This document shows positions 38,951 to 47,496 of a stretch of 64,000 bases of DNA, in pieces. Position 1 is the first letter of the stretch; each line of letters begins with the position of its first letter. Source of the stretch: DASQZT01 sp963728965 (GTDB lineage Bacteria; Acidobacteriota; Terriglobia; Bryobacterales; Bryobacteraceae). Location of the stretch: positions 124,001-188,000 of the forward strand of contig CAVSMH010000006.1 in NCBI GenBank assembly GCA_963728965.1. The letters are read 5' to 3'. Under the pieces are notes generated by a model. That model was not told the origin of the DNA. It saw only the letters and a list, made by a program, of their open reading frames with translations, and did no database searches. The translations under genes and the position numbers were made by a program.

Positions 38951-39259
38951 TTATGCGGTCAGATATCGGGGAAAATCCGCCAGCGCGCCCCCCATCGTCC
39001 GCTCCCCCCGGCTCGTCTCCAGCACGCAGGACTCCCCCCGCGAACGCGCTTCCAACCGTACCCGGCCCCCCCTCCGCTGCACCAGGTGGACCTCCTCGGC
39101 CCCGTGATGCAGTCGTAACCCTTCCAGATTCCACCCGCCCGGAGCCAGCATCCGAATCCCTCCGTCTCGTCCAATCAGGATCGCCAGTTCGCAGTCCTCC
39201 GAGCCGCCTCCCTGGGCCGTGGCGAAGATCTCTTCGGCGTGCTGCAGAAACGGATTCAC
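38951..39259 (-). CDS. Conserved-looking protein of unknown function
   Basis: A 102-residue protein: MNPFLQHAEEIFATAQGGGSEDCELAILIGRDGGIRMLAPGGWNLEGLRLHHGAEEVHLVQRRGG, followed by a basic region. The composition is balanced like real protein, and codon use fits the neighbours, but I recognise no family. The sequence DCELAILIGRDGGIRML resembles beta-strand hairpins. It lies upstream of flaG in the same orientation with a 151 bp gap, and divergent from a 62-residue gene. Confidence 0.5.
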   Translation of the reverse strand: MNPFLQHAEEIFATAQGGGSEDCELAILIGRDGGIRMLAPGGWNLEGLRLHHGAEEVHLVQRRGGRVRLEARSRGESCVLETSRGERTMGGALADFPRYLTA

Positions 39260-39352
39260 GAACTTCTCATCGTTTATCCGCGCGGAAACATGAATTTTCC
39301 CCCACCCTCAAACTTCCGCCTCTCCCGCCGAAAAGCTTCTCAGAGGCTGAGT

Positions 39353-39541
39353 ATGCCGAAAACCGTTCCCATCATCGGAATCGAAACCTCCGAACTCCGC
39401 TGGATCCGGATGCTGGTTTCCCTGCTCCGCCATCCCGACCCCAGCATCCCGGAGCTCGCCCGCCAGGCCCTCCTCTATCTGAGTGCCGCCGCGGCCAAAC
39501 CCGAGCCTCTCCGCACCGAACCCCAAAACCACGCCGGCTAG
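39353..39541 (+). CDS. Small hypothetical protein (62 residues)
   Basis: A 62-residue protein starting MPKTVPIIGIETSELRWIRMLVSLLRHPDPSIPELARQALLYLS. The ATG at 39353 has AGAGG six bases upstream; the open frame extends to 39239 but without a ribosome site. The central helix-rich segment is amphipathic; no family is recognised. It converges on the aldehyde dehydrogenase, whose stop is at 39561, and diverges from the gene at 38951-39259. Confidence 0.5.
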   Translation: MPKTVPIIGIETSELRWIRMLVSLLRHPDPSIPELARQALLYLSAAAAKPEPLRTEPQNHAG

Positions 39542-39560
39542 GCCGCCCCCGCCCGTTCCT

Positions 39561-41132
39561 CTACCCCAGAACCCGTATCCGCCGGATCACCCGCAGCAGC
39601 CGCGTCATCCACCGCGCATAGAACTCCGCCGTCATCCCGTGCGATGGCGCAATCGGCAACACCCGCTGCACCGCCACCGTCTGGCTCTCGGTGAATTTCA
39701 GCATTCCTTCCGCCCCATGCCGCGGCCGCAGTCCCGACTCCTTCATCCCCCCCACTGGTGCATCCACCGACCCCCACGCCGCCGCATACGCCTCGTTGAT
39801 GTTCACGCTCCCCGCCCGCACCTGCCGGGCCAGCCGCCGCCCCCGCGCCGTATCCCGCGTCCAGATGCTGGCGCTCAGCCCGAACCGGCTGGCGTTGGCC
39901 CGCTCCACCGCCTCCGCTTCGGTGCCGAACGGGTACACCGCTACCACCGGTCCGAACGTCTCCTCGGCGTACAGCTTCATGCCTTCCTGTACGTTCGTCA
40001 GGATCGTCGGCTCGTAGAAAAACGGCCCCAGGTCGGGACGCGCGCGCCCCCCCGCCACCACCCTCGCACCGCGGCCGACCGCGTCTGCCACGTGCTCCTC
40101 CACCGTGGCCAGCTGCCGCGCCGTCGTCAGCGAGCCCACCTCCATCGTATAGTCCCGCGAAACTCCCACCTTCAGCCCCCGGGTCCTCTCCGCAAATCGC
40201 GCCAGGAACCGGTCGTAGATCGCCCGATCCACGTAAATCCGCTCAATCGAGATGCAAACCTGCCCCGCTCCCGGAAAACACCCGCGCACCGCCCCATCCA
40301 CCGCTGCCTCGACATCGGCGTCCCCCAGCACGATCATGGGGTTCTTCCCGCCTAGCTCCAGCGAGCACCCGATCAGCCGTTCCGCCGCTTGCCGCGCCAC
40401 CAGCCGCCCCGTCCCCCCGCTCCCGGTGAACATCACGTAATCCACCCGCGCAATCAGCGCCGCCCCCGCCACCGCCCCCTCTCCGGTTACCACCTGGAGC
40501 ACGTCCCGCGGCAGTCCCGCCTCGCGCAGCAGGGCCACCGCCCACAGCGCCGTGAAGCTGGTCTGCGGATCCGGCTTCAAAATGGCACCGTTGCCTGCCA
40601 GCAGCGCCGCCACCGCGTCCGTAATCGCCAGGTTCAGCGGGAAGTTCCACGGCACAATAAACCCCACCACCCCCACCGGCGACCGCAGTTCATGCGTCAG
40701 CGTGAGCCCCGGCAACGCCCCCTTCCGCCACCGGTCGCGCAGTAAACCCTTCGCCCGCCGCGCGTAGTACCGCGCTACCACCGCGGTATCCAGAACCTCC
40801 TCGAACGCGTGACGGCGCGCCTTGCCAGTCTCCAGTTGGATGAGGTCCAGCACCTCCTCCTGGCGCTGGAGTAAAAGGTCGTGAAAGCGCAGGAAAATCC
40901 CCGACCGTTCGGCAATCCGGCGCGCTCCCCAGTCCCGCTGGGCCGCCCGCGCCCGCTCCATCGCCAGGGCCACATCCGCCTCGCCCCCCGCCGGGATCCG
41001 GCCGATCGTCCATCCCTCCGCGGGCGCAACGACCGCAATCTCCTCGCGCCGCGTGGCGGCAATCGTGATTTGCGATACAAGCTTGCCGGTGAACTCCGGC
41101 GCCATGCTTGCCGGCGGCATTGACAGGTTCAC
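39561..41132 (-). CDS. NAD(P)-dependent aldehyde dehydrogenase (succinate-semialdehyde type)
   Basis: A 523-residue ALDH-superfamily protein. Catalytic Glu259 lies in SLELGGKNPMIV and catalytic Cys293 in GCFPGAGQVCIS. The nucleotide-binding segment reads GFIVPWNFPLNLAITD, and MFTGSGGTGRLVARQ contains the second glycine motif. The C-terminus carries EETFGPVVAVYPF and GGMKESGLRPRHG. The GAGQVC motif and the substrate-entry residues are like GabD2-type succinate-semialdehyde dehydrogenases, though other aldehyde substrates are possible. A C-terminal tail (FYARWMTRLLRVIRRIRVLG) is unusually basic. Confidence 0.88.
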   Translation of the reverse strand: MNLSMPPASMAPEFTGKLVSQITIAATRREEIAVVAPAEGWTIGRIPAGGEADVALAMERARAAQRDWGARRIAERSGIFLRFHDLLLQRQEEVLDLIQLETGKARRHAFEEVLDTAVVARYYARRAKGLLRDRWRKGALPGLTLTHELRSPVGVVGFIVPWNFPLNLAITDAVAALLAGNGAILKPDPQTSFTALWAVALLREAGLPRDVLQVVTGEGAVAGAALIARVDYVMFTGSGGTGRLVARQAAERLIGCSLELGGKNPMIVLGDADVEAAVDGAVRGCFPGAGQVCISIERIYVDRAIYDRFLARFAERTRGLKVGVSRDYTMEVGSLTTARQLATVEEHVADAVGRGARVVAGGRARPDLGPFFYEPTILTNVQEGMKLYAEETFGPVVAVYPFGTEAEAVERANASRFGLSASIWTRDTARGRRLARQVRAGSVNINEAYAAAWGSVDAPVGGMKESGLRPRHGAEGMLKFTESQTVAVQRVLPIAPSHGMTAEFYARWMTRLLRVIRRIRVLG

Positions 41133-41230
41133 AAATCCATCCTACGCTACATTCGGAGCCTAATATCGATTAAATCGGATATCATATTGTTGATCCGTTC
41201 CGCCGTCAGTTTCGCATAAGGAGTCACGTC

Positions 41231-41377
41231 ATGGAAATGCTCGAATTGCCCGCCGCCGAAGAGTTGGAGGAAACCTCGTCCTGGGGCGATGCCGCCACCC
41301 CTCAGTTCGATGAACGCGAGTTCATGGCCGCGTTCGAACTGTGGCGCCAGGCCAGCCGCCCGGACGACGGCGAATAG
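41231..41377 (+). CDS. 48-residue acidic protein upstream of WS/DGAT
   Basis: A short frame starting MEMLELPAAEELEETSSWGD and ending FELWRQASRPDDGE. It has an excellent AAGGAG seven bases before ATG 41231 and stops at 41377, 18 bp before the wax ester synthase start. The protein is strongly acidic (about 13 Glu/Asp) with two tryptophans. Codon use matches the neighbours and the stop is clean. It could be a small regulatory or chaperone-like partner of the acyltransferase. I recognise no family; the reality of the gene rests on the ribosome site and spacing. Confidence 0.6.
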   Translation: MEMLELPAAEELEETSSWGDAATPQFDEREFMAAFELWRQASRPDDGE

Positions 41378-41395
41378 CCCGGCCCCAATCGCTCG

Positions 41396-42883
41396 ATGGA
41401 CATGCATACCCCCAGCCTGCCGCGCCGGCTGTCCGGGATAGACGCCGCCTTCCTCTATCTCGAACGCAAGGAGATCCCCCTCAATATCGCCGGCATCTGC
41501 ATCTTCGAGAGCCCCATCCCCTTCCGCGAATTCGTGGCCGCCATCGAATCCAGGCTCCATCTCATCCCGCGCTACCGCCAGATCGCCGTTGCCCCGCCGT
41601 TCAACCTCGGCCACCCCACCTGGGAGGACTGTCCCGATTTCGACATCCGCCGCCACATCTTCCCGGTGACGCTCGACGCCCCCGGCGGCGAAGCCGAGCT
41701 CGAAAATCTCTCCAGCCGCCTCGTGGGACAGGTGTTGGACCGCCATAAGCCCCTCTGGGAGATCCACCTCGTCGATGGCCTCGCCGACGGCCGCGGCGCC
41801 CTCATCGCCCGGGTCCATCATTCGCTCGCCGATGGCATCTCCGGAGCGTCATTGATGAAGGTGATGTTCGATTCCTCGCCCGCTCCCGCCAGTGCCGCGC
41901 CCCACCCCCGCGACCGTGCGCCACGCCCACACCCCCCCGAAGCTTCGCTCGTCGATTCCCTCACCAGCGCCCTGCACAGCTCGCTTCAGAGCATGATCGC
42001 GGCCGAGGAAGTCCTGCTCGATTTCGCCCGCTCTCTCTCCACCGAGCGCACCCGGAACGCCCTCCAGGAGTTGGTCGGCCTGTTGCCCGAGCTCGCCGCC
42101 TCTTCCGAGCGCCTGCCCTTCAACCAGCCCTGCGGCAGCCAGCGCAAATTCTGCTGGACCGAGGTCGACCTCGCCGATGCCCAGGCCATTCGCGAAGCCC
42201 TCGGCGGTAAGCTCAACGATGTCATCCTCACCGTGGTCACCCGCGCCGTGTCCCGGTACATGCAGTTGCACGGCCATCCCGTCGCCAAGCGCTTCGTCCG
42301 CATGGTCTGCCCCGTCAACCTGCGCCGCGACGACAACGGCGAGAGCATGGGCAACCAGATTTCCTTCCTCCCCGTGGCCCTGCCCCTCGATATCCGCGAC
42401 CCCGCCCGCCTGCTCTCCGCCGTAGCCACCCGGACCGATATCATGAAGAACGCGCGGGCCTCCCATTTCGTGGCCCTGCTGACCAGTTGGATCGGTGCCG
42501 CCCCGCCCCCCTTGCAGGCCGCCTTCTGGTGGGGCATCCCCATGATCCCCCTCCCCGCCGCGCTGTTGAACATGATCTGCACCAACGTGCCCGGCTCCCC
42601 CGAGCCCCTCTACGCCGTGGGCCGCCGCATGCTCGCCTGTTACCCGCACGTGCCCACCGGCTACGAGCTCGGCGTCAACTGCGCCATCCAGAGTTACGCC
42701 GGCAAGCTCTTCTTCGGCTTCACCGCCGACGCCCAGGTAGTGCCCGATGTCGGCCGCCTGCGCGATTTCGTCCAGCGTTCCTTCGCCGAGCTGTACAAGG
42801 CCGCCGGCCTGAAAAAACCGAAGCGCCGCAAACCCCCGAAGCCCGTCTCCGTCGAGCCCCCCATGGCCCTGGCCGGCGACTGA
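41396..42883 (+). CDS. Wax ester synthase / diacylglycerol acyltransferase
   Basis: A 495-residue member of the WS/DGAT family. The catalytic HHxxxDG motif is HHSLADG at residues 141-147, and the N-terminal LSGIDAAFLYLE is characteristic. VCPVNLRRDDNGESMGNQISF and NMICTNVPGSPEPLYAVGRR correspond to the conserved PLW and ND/NVPG motifs. The enzyme esterifies acyl-CoA to diacylglycerol or fatty alcohol to make triacylglycerol or wax esters on lipid bodies. A proline-rich insert (about 160-185) sits after the active site. The C-terminal tail is basic (KKPKRRKPPKP). Confidence 0.93.
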   Translation: MDMHTPSLPRRLSGIDAAFLYLERKEIPLNIAGICIFESPIPFREFVAAIESRLHLIPRYRQIAVAPPFNLGHPTWEDCPDFDIRRHIFPVTLDAPGGEAELENLSSRLVGQVLDRHKPLWEIHLVDGLADGRGALIARVHHSLADGISGASLMKVMFDSSPAPASAAPHPRDRAPRPHPPEASLVDSLTSALHSSLQSMIAAEEVLLDFARSLSTERTRNALQELVGLLPELAASSERLPFNQPCGSQRKFCWTEVDLADAQAIREALGGKLNDVILTVVTRAVSRYMQLHGHPVAKRFVRMVCPVNLRRDDNGESMGNQISFLPVALPLDIRDPARLLSAVATRTDIMKNARASHFVALLTSWIGAAPPPLQAAFWWGIPMIPLPAALLNMICTNVPGSPEPLYAVGRRMLACYPHVPTGYELGVNCAIQSYAGKLFFGFTADAQVVPDVGRLRDFVQRSFAELYKAAGLKKPKRRKPPKPVSVEPPMALAGD

Positions 42884-42935
42884 CCCCGGCTGCCGCAACC
42901 CCAACCCGCGATCCCCCGCGGCAGGCGCCGCCCCC

Positions 42936-44111
42936 TCACCGGAAGTGCACCACAAACTCGACATACACCAGGGGCGAGAGTCCCTGGAACTCCCCGCCGC
43001 TCGAAGCGACGAACCCTTGCGCCCCCACAGCCAGATCCGTGTTGGCCGTCAGGTTGTAACTCAGCCGCGGCAACCAGGCGGCCGAAGGTCCCGCCACATC
43101 CGCCACCACGTACCCCTCCACCTTCCACAGCGGCGTGATCGAATAGCTCGCTCCGCCCGAAACGAAATGCCGCTTCCGCGTGAAGATCTCATTCGAGTAC
43201 CGCAGCAGCGCCGCCAGCTCGGCCGCCCGGTTCGTCCCCCCGTTCGGCTGCCCCTGGTTGTAGAAGTATTCGCCCACCACGTACAGCCCGTTGGCAAACG
43301 CATAGTCGCTCCCCGCCGCCACGCGCAGCGCATTCCCGCTCGCCACCGGCATAACCCCCGGCGTGGCATGCCGCCACCGGTACGTCATCTCCCCCCGCAA
43401 CCCCGCCCCGCGAAACTGGCCCGCGAAGTCGCCGCCCGCCGTCCAGTCCTCGCCGAACCGCGCCACCGCCACGTCCACATCGTAGTTGTGTATCGTCCGC
43501 CCCACCCGCACCGCCGAGGTCGACCGCCGGAATCCGTCCTGTGGTGCATACACCGCGTTCCACCGCAGCGCCCCCCGCCAACGCCATGCCAGCAGCGCCG
43601 CATCCACCCCCTGCCGCTCCCCCGGCTCGATCTCGAGCGGGCTGATCGGGTTGAACATGTCCATCGGGCTCCAGAACCGCGCCGTTCCCCACCCGATCCG
43701 CTGCCGCCCCGCCGTCACCGTCACCCCGCCGGCCCGCGCCGTCACATACCCGCGGTACAGCGACATGTCCCAGTACGCCGCCTCCCCGTTCACCACCACG
43801 TGCCGCAGCCCCAGCCACGCCGCGCTCTGCCTCTCCCGCACCACCGCGGAATCGGGCGTCCCCATGAAATTCCCGGCGTGTGCCTCGTTGTCGTAATCCA
43901 CATGCACGCCCAGCCGGTCGCCGTACTTCCCGTCGTACGTGAGCCGCAGCCGGTCCAGGTTGTCGCCCCACGCCTCTTGCGTAACGTACGATCGCGAGCC
44001 GCTCGCCAGGTCTTTGAAATATCCGCTGAACTGCTGCGTCCACGGAGACGGCCCCTGGGCCGCCCCCACCCCGGCGAACCACACCGCCAACGCCCAGCCG
44101 CCCGCCTTCAT
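42936..44111 (-). CDS. Outer-membrane beta-barrel protein (DUF1302-like), ABC operon
   Basis: A 391-residue protein with a signal peptide (MKAGGWALAVWFAGVGAAQG) and alternating strand-rich sequence: LRLTYDGKYGDRLGVHVDYDNE, RQRIGWGTARFWSPMDMFNP and LRYSNEIFTRKRHFVSGGA, ending YVEFVVHFR with a terminal aromatic-charged pattern of outer-membrane barrels. I chose the ATG at 44109-44111 because it overlaps the ATPase stop and starts a signal peptide; the frame stays open far upstream only as an antisense artefact. Last gene of the TetR-led operon, so it probably receives or exports lipid or lipoprotein cargo delivered by the permease pair. Confidence 0.72.
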   Translation of the reverse strand: MKAGGWALAVWFAGVGAAQGPSPWTQQFSGYFKDLASGSRSYVTQEAWGDNLDRLRLTYDGKYGDRLGVHVDYDNEAHAGNFMGTPDSAVVRERQSAAWLGLRHVVVNGEAAYWDMSLYRGYVTARAGGVTVTAGRQRIGWGTARFWSPMDMFNPISPLEIEPGERQGVDAALLAWRWRGALRWNAVYAPQDGFRRSTSAVRVGRTIHNYDVDVAVARFGEDWTAGGDFAGQFRGAGLRGEMTYRWRHATPGVMPVASGNALRVAAGSDYAFANGLYVVGEYFYNQGQPNGGTNRAAELAALLRYSNEIFTRKRHFVSGGASYSITPLWKVEGYVVADVAGPSAAWLPRLSYNLTANTDLAVGAQGFVASSGGEFQGLSPLVYVEFVVHFR

Positions 44112-44794
44112 GGCTCGCGTGTTTCGTCCGCCAGAATGCGGCCGTCTTTCAGCCGGATCAGCCTTCGCGCCCGGCTCATCACCGCCGGATCGTGCGTCGA
44201 AAACAGAAACGTGACCCCGCGTTCCCGATTCAGCCGCTCCATCATGTCCAGCAGCAGCGCCGCGTTCTCCGAATCCAGGTTCGCCGTCGGCTCGTCCGCC
44301 AGCACCAGGTCCGGCTCCGGCAGGATCGCGCGCAACACCGCCACACGCTGCTGCTGCCCCCCGCTCAGCTCGTCCGGACGCTTGTCCCGCAAATCGCTCA
44401 TGCCTACTTCGTCCAGCAGCCGCCGCGCCCGCTCCGTCCGTTCCGCCTTCCCCATTCCCCGCAGCGCCGGCACGAACTCCAGGTTCTCCATCACGCTCAG
44501 TACCGGAAACAGGTTGAACGACTGAAACACGAACCCCAGGTGCCGCAGCCGGAATTCGGCCAGTTCGCTCGCCGGCGTCGCCGTGATCTCCAGGCCCGCG
44601 ATCCGGATCCTCCCGCTGTCCGCCGTGTCGATCGCCCCGATCAGGTTCAGCAGCGTCGTCTTCCCCGATCCCGAAGGGCCCACCGAGGCCGCGAATTCCC
44701 CCTTCTCCAGCGCCAGGCTCACTCCCTCGAGCGCCCGCACCGAAACGTGATCCCGGTACGTCTTCGAAACCTCCGTGAGTTCGATCAGTGCCAT
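44108..44794 (-). CDS. ABC transporter ATPase, LolD/MacB type
   Basis: A 228-residue ATPase. The Walker A motif GPSGSGKTT is at residues 39-47, the signature LSGGQQQRV at about 142, and Walker B LVLADEPTANLD follows. The H-loop reads STHDPAVM. Sequence and size match LolD/FtsE-type ATPases that energise MacB-like mechanotransmission rather than substrate channels. The start follows the permease stop by 6 bp; the stop overlaps the barrel gene by 4 bp. One ASV at residue 36-38 replaces the more usual AIVG before the P-loop. Confidence 0.95.
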   Translation of the reverse strand: MALIELTEVSKTYRDHVSVRALEGVSLALEKGEFAASVGPSGSGKTTLLNLIGAIDTADSGRIRIAGLEITATPASELAEFRLRHLGFVFQSFNLFPVLSVMENLEFVPALRGMGKAERTERARRLLDEVGMSDLRDKRPDELSGGQQQRVAVLRAILPEPDLVLADEPTANLDSENAALLLDMMERLNRERGVTFLFSTHDPAVMSRARRLIRLKDGRILADETREP

Positions 44795-44800
44795 CGCTCC

Positions 44801-46027
44801 TCAGATGTGGCGGATCGCCTCCACCGGCCGCAGCCGCGCCGCTTTCATCGCCGGATAGAGCGCCACCAGCAACACCACCACCACTACCGAAAGGTCCGAA
44901 ACCACCAGGTTCCGCGCCGTCAATTGCGGCCGGATCACCGTCGTCGTAATCCCCAGCGCCGACGCCCCCGCCGCATACCGCGAAAGATCGATTCCCGTGT
45001 ACGCGAACAGAATCGTGGCCGCGCTGCCCAGCACCGCCCCCAGCACCACTCCCACCAGCGCCAGCGCGCTCGATTCCTCCATCACCAGCCGCACCACCTG
45101 CCGCGGCTTCGTGCCCAGCGCCATCATCACCCCGAACTCCCGCACCCGCTCGAATACCGACATCATCACCGTGTTCAGAATCCCCACCGAAATCACGATG
45201 AACAGGATCAACGCGATGATGTAGAAGAACGCATCGTCCAGTTCGATGAACTGCCGCAGGAACGGCTCCACCACGTACCACGGCAGCACCTCCACCGGCG
45301 CGCCCGTCAGCCGCGCGCTCAGAAACCGCTGCGCCTCCCCCACCGATTCCGACGACCTCAGCAGCAGCGCCGCCTCCGTCACCCCCTCCCCCAGCGCGAA
45401 CAGCGTCTGCGCGTCCTTCCGCAGCAGATACACCACCCCGCGATCCAGTTCCGGTGAGCCCGAACGGAAAATCCCCGCCACCCGGAACAGTTGCGCGCCC
45501 ATCGTTCCATCCGCCGCCTGTACCACCAGCACGATCTTCTCGTTCAACCCCGCCCCCAACGCCTGCGCCAGCCGCTCGCCGATCAGCGCCGGCCGGCTCA
45601 TCCCGTCCTCCAGAAATTTCCCGGCGATCACCGCGCGGTAAAGCGTCGTCACGCTCCGCTCTCGCTCCGGCCGTACCCCCACGATCCGCACTCCGGTCGA
45701 ATTCTCCGCCGTGCTCGCCAGTCCGTCCCCCAGCACCCGGAACGAATACCCCAGCAGGTCCGGCGTCTCCGGCACCACCCGCTCGATCCGCTCCGCCTCC
45801 GGCAGCGTCTTCAACAGCGCCGGGTCTCTCTGGTAGCCCGCCCGGTGAACTTCGATGTGTCCGATCCCCGCCCGCACCGAGTTGTCCACCATCTGTTCGT
45901 GAAAGCCGTCCCCGATCGCCCGCATCAAAATATAGAACGCCAGCCCCAGCGCGATCGTCAGCACCGTCAGCAGCGACCGCCGCCGGTATCGCCATACGTT
46001 CCGCCATGCCATCTGCCAGAAGAGCAT
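44801..46027 (-). CDS. ABC transporter permease, LolC/E-MacB family
   Basis: A 408-residue permease. Membrane helix 1 is LLTVLTIALGLAFYILM (about residues 18-34). The periplasmic domain spans about 40-280, and three helices form the FtsX domain (DDAFFYIIALILFIVISVGIL, SALALVGVVLGAVLGSAATILFAY, VVVVVLLVALYPAMKAARL). The conserved FGVMMALGTKPRQVVRLVMEE is the coupling helix. It works with the LolD-like ATPase next door and the LolA-like protein upstream, suggesting extraction of lipid-anchored material from the inner membrane. Seven bp separate it from the LolA-like gene. Confidence 0.93.
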   Translation of the reverse strand: MLFWQMAWRNVWRYRRRSLLTVLTIALGLAFYILMRAIGDGFHEQMVDNSVRAGIGHIEVHRAGYQRDPALLKTLPEAERIERVVPETPDLLGYSFRVLGDGLASTAENSTGVRIVGVRPERERSVTTLYRAVIAGKFLEDGMSRPALIGERLAQALGAGLNEKIVLVVQAADGTMGAQLFRVAGIFRSGSPELDRGVVYLLRKDAQTLFALGEGVTEAALLLRSSESVGEAQRFLSARLTGAPVEVLPWYVVEPFLRQFIELDDAFFYIIALILFIVISVGILNTVMMSVFERVREFGVMMALGTKPRQVVRLVMEESSALALVGVVLGAVLGSAATILFAYTGIDLSRYAAGASALGITTTVIRPQLTARNLVVSDLSVVVVVLLVALYPAMKAARLRPVEAIRHI

Positions 46028-46034
46028 CGCCGCC

Positions 46035-46790
46035 TCAGAAATGCCGTTCCAGGTTCTGCCGCGTGAAGATGTCCGCGGCCATCCGTCGGTCGAACTCCAG
46101 CGCCGAAAACACCAGCGTGGTTTCGTGGCCCGGTTTGGTCTCCGAAACCATCCGCCACCGCAGCGGATATTCGCGCCCGCCCGCCTTCCGGATCTGGTCG
46201 AAATACAGCGTCTTCTCGAGCGTCCCCCGCTCGTCGTAGAATTCCTCGCGGCGCGGCAGCGCGTCCGTCTTGCGGATCAGCAGCACCCGCTTCCCCCACA
46301 CCACCGCCGCCTCCGGTTTCGGCATCGCCACCAGCCGGTAGCACGCGTCCCCGCCCTCGGTGGTCTCGCCTTCCACCCGGTGCGTGTAGTCCGTCGAAAG
46401 GCTGCTCTCTTTCACCAGGTCGTCGTTGGTGAAATCGCTGCCCATCCAGGCCTGCAGCATCAGCGAGGGCGGGATCTTGATCACCCGCTCCACGCTCGGC
46501 AGCCACGTCCACATGTTGCTCCCCAGCCGTAGCGTCCCCGTCCCCGCGTCTTTCGCCGGACCCGTAATCCGGATGAACGTCTTGTCCGGATTGTCGTACC
46601 AGAAGCTCATCTCGAGCGTGCGTTGCCACTCCGGACGCCGCACCGTCATCGCGGCCTTCCCCTGCTCCGTCTTGCCGCGCAGGGCCGCCTCGCATTTCTT
46701 CGCCAGCGCCAGCGCGTCCGGCCCGTCCGCTCCCGCCGCCGTGATTCCTCCCACCAGCGCCCATACCGCCACACCCGCCGCCAGCCTCAT
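46035..46790 (-). CDS. Outer-membrane lipoprotein-sorting (LolA-like) protein
   Basis: A 251-residue exported protein with a signal peptide (MRLAAGVAVWALVGGITAAGA) and the family features TLEMSFWYDNPDKTFIRITGPAKDAGTGTLRLGSNMWTWLPSVERVIKIPPSLMLQAWMGSDFTNDDLV, typical of the group 'outer membrane lipoprotein-sorting protein' (distant LolA/LolB relatives). It forms a half-barrel that shuttles lipid in the periplasm. The start at 46788-46790 overlaps the tetR stop by 4 bp. It is the second gene of the TetR operon, ahead of the ABC permease and ATPase. Confidence 0.88.
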   Translation of the reverse strand: MRLAAGVAVWALVGGITAAGADGPDALALAKKCEAALRGKTEQGKAAMTVRRPEWQRTLEMSFWYDNPDKTFIRITGPAKDAGTGTLRLGSNMWTWLPSVERVIKIPPSLMLQAWMGSDFTNDDLVKESSLSTDYTHRVEGETTEGGDACYRLVAMPKPEAAVVWGKRVLLIRKTDALPRREEFYDERGTLEKTLYFDQIRKAGGREYPLRWRMVSETKPGHETTLVFSALEFDRRMAADIFTRQNLERHF

Positions 46791-47407
46791 GCAACCCCTC
46801 CCCGGGCGAGCCCCCGCAGCAGGGTCCCCACGAAATCGTCTCCCATCGAAACCGGATCGAGCGCCGGATCGAACCACGCCTGCAGGAACAGCCCATCCAG
46901 CGCGCCGACCAGCGCCGCCGCGATCCGTGAGGCGTCCGCGCTGCGCTCGAATTCCCCCCCCGCCTGCCCCTTCCGGATCTGTTCCGCAATCAGTGTCCGG
47001 AATCTCGCATAGCTGTCCCGCAATAGCGTGGTCACCCGCGCCTGCCGGTCCGGTGAGGCCGAGGCCGACCAGAACTCGAACACCAGCGGAAACAGCTCCC
47101 GCCCTTCCACCCCCATCACCAGCATGCTGTGAATTACCTGCCGGATCCCCGCCGCCGCGCCCGTCGCCGGAGCCGCGATGCTCTCCCGCGCCACCCGTTC
47201 CATCCCCGCGATGTAATCGTCGAATACCCCGAAGAACAGTTCCTGCTTATTCCGGAAGTACTCGTATACCGTCCCCTTGCCGACTCCCGCCCGTTCCGCG
47301 ATCGCCTCCATCGTCGCCGCTTCGTACCCGAGTTCGGCGAACACCTGCGCCGCCGCCCGCAGAATGGCCCCCGTCTTCGCCGGTCGATCCACAATTCGTG
47401 CTGACAT
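46787..47407 (-). CDS. TetR-family transcriptional regulator of the LolA-like/ABC operon
   Basis: A 206-residue regulator. The ATG at 47405-47407 gives MSARIVDRPAKTGAILRAAAQVF. The N-terminal HTH has FAELGYEAATMEAIAERAGVGKGTVYEYFRNKQELFF, and the rest is helical ligand-binding sequence (AALVGALDGLFLQAWFDPAL). TetR proteins repress until a ligand binds. A perfect 8+8 bp inverted repeat lies three bases upstream of the start. It leads an operon of LolA-like, permease, ATPase and barrel genes, so it likely controls that export system. A longer open frame exists upstream but lacks sense. Confidence 0.92.
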   Translation of the reverse strand: MSARIVDRPAKTGAILRAAAQVFAELGYEAATMEAIAERAGVGKGTVYEYFRNKQELFFGVFDDYIAGMERVARESIAAPATGAAAGIRQVIHSMLVMGVEGRELFPLVFEFWSASASPDRQARVTTLLRDSYARFRTLIAEQIRKGQAGGEFERSADASRIAAALVGALDGLFLQAWFDPALDPVSMGDDFVGTLLRGLARGGVA

Positions 47408-47409
47408 AA

Positions 47410-47427
47410 TGACCGACTGGTCGGTCA
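47410..47427. promoter_or_regulatory. TetR operator upstream of tetR operon
   Basis: TGACCGAC-TG-GTCGGTCA: perfect 8 bp arms with a 2 bp spacer. It ends three bases before the tetR start codon and lies just downstream of a GATAAT that could be a -10 box on the minus strand. Short, GC-rich palindromes of this form are typical TetR/AcrR-family operators. Position over the start region implies autorepression of the whole operon. Confidence 0.82.
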
Positions 47428-47496
47428 GCTCCATTATCGCAGACCCGCCAATCCGGGTGTAGTGGCAAAACGTATCCAAGTTGAAGCGTCCAATCG

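Noticed and set aside
42936..46007. 1023-codon minus-strand open frame
   Set aside because: Only the last third (the outer-membrane protein) is real; the upstream part is an alternative frame through the ATPase and permease genes in GC-rich DNA.
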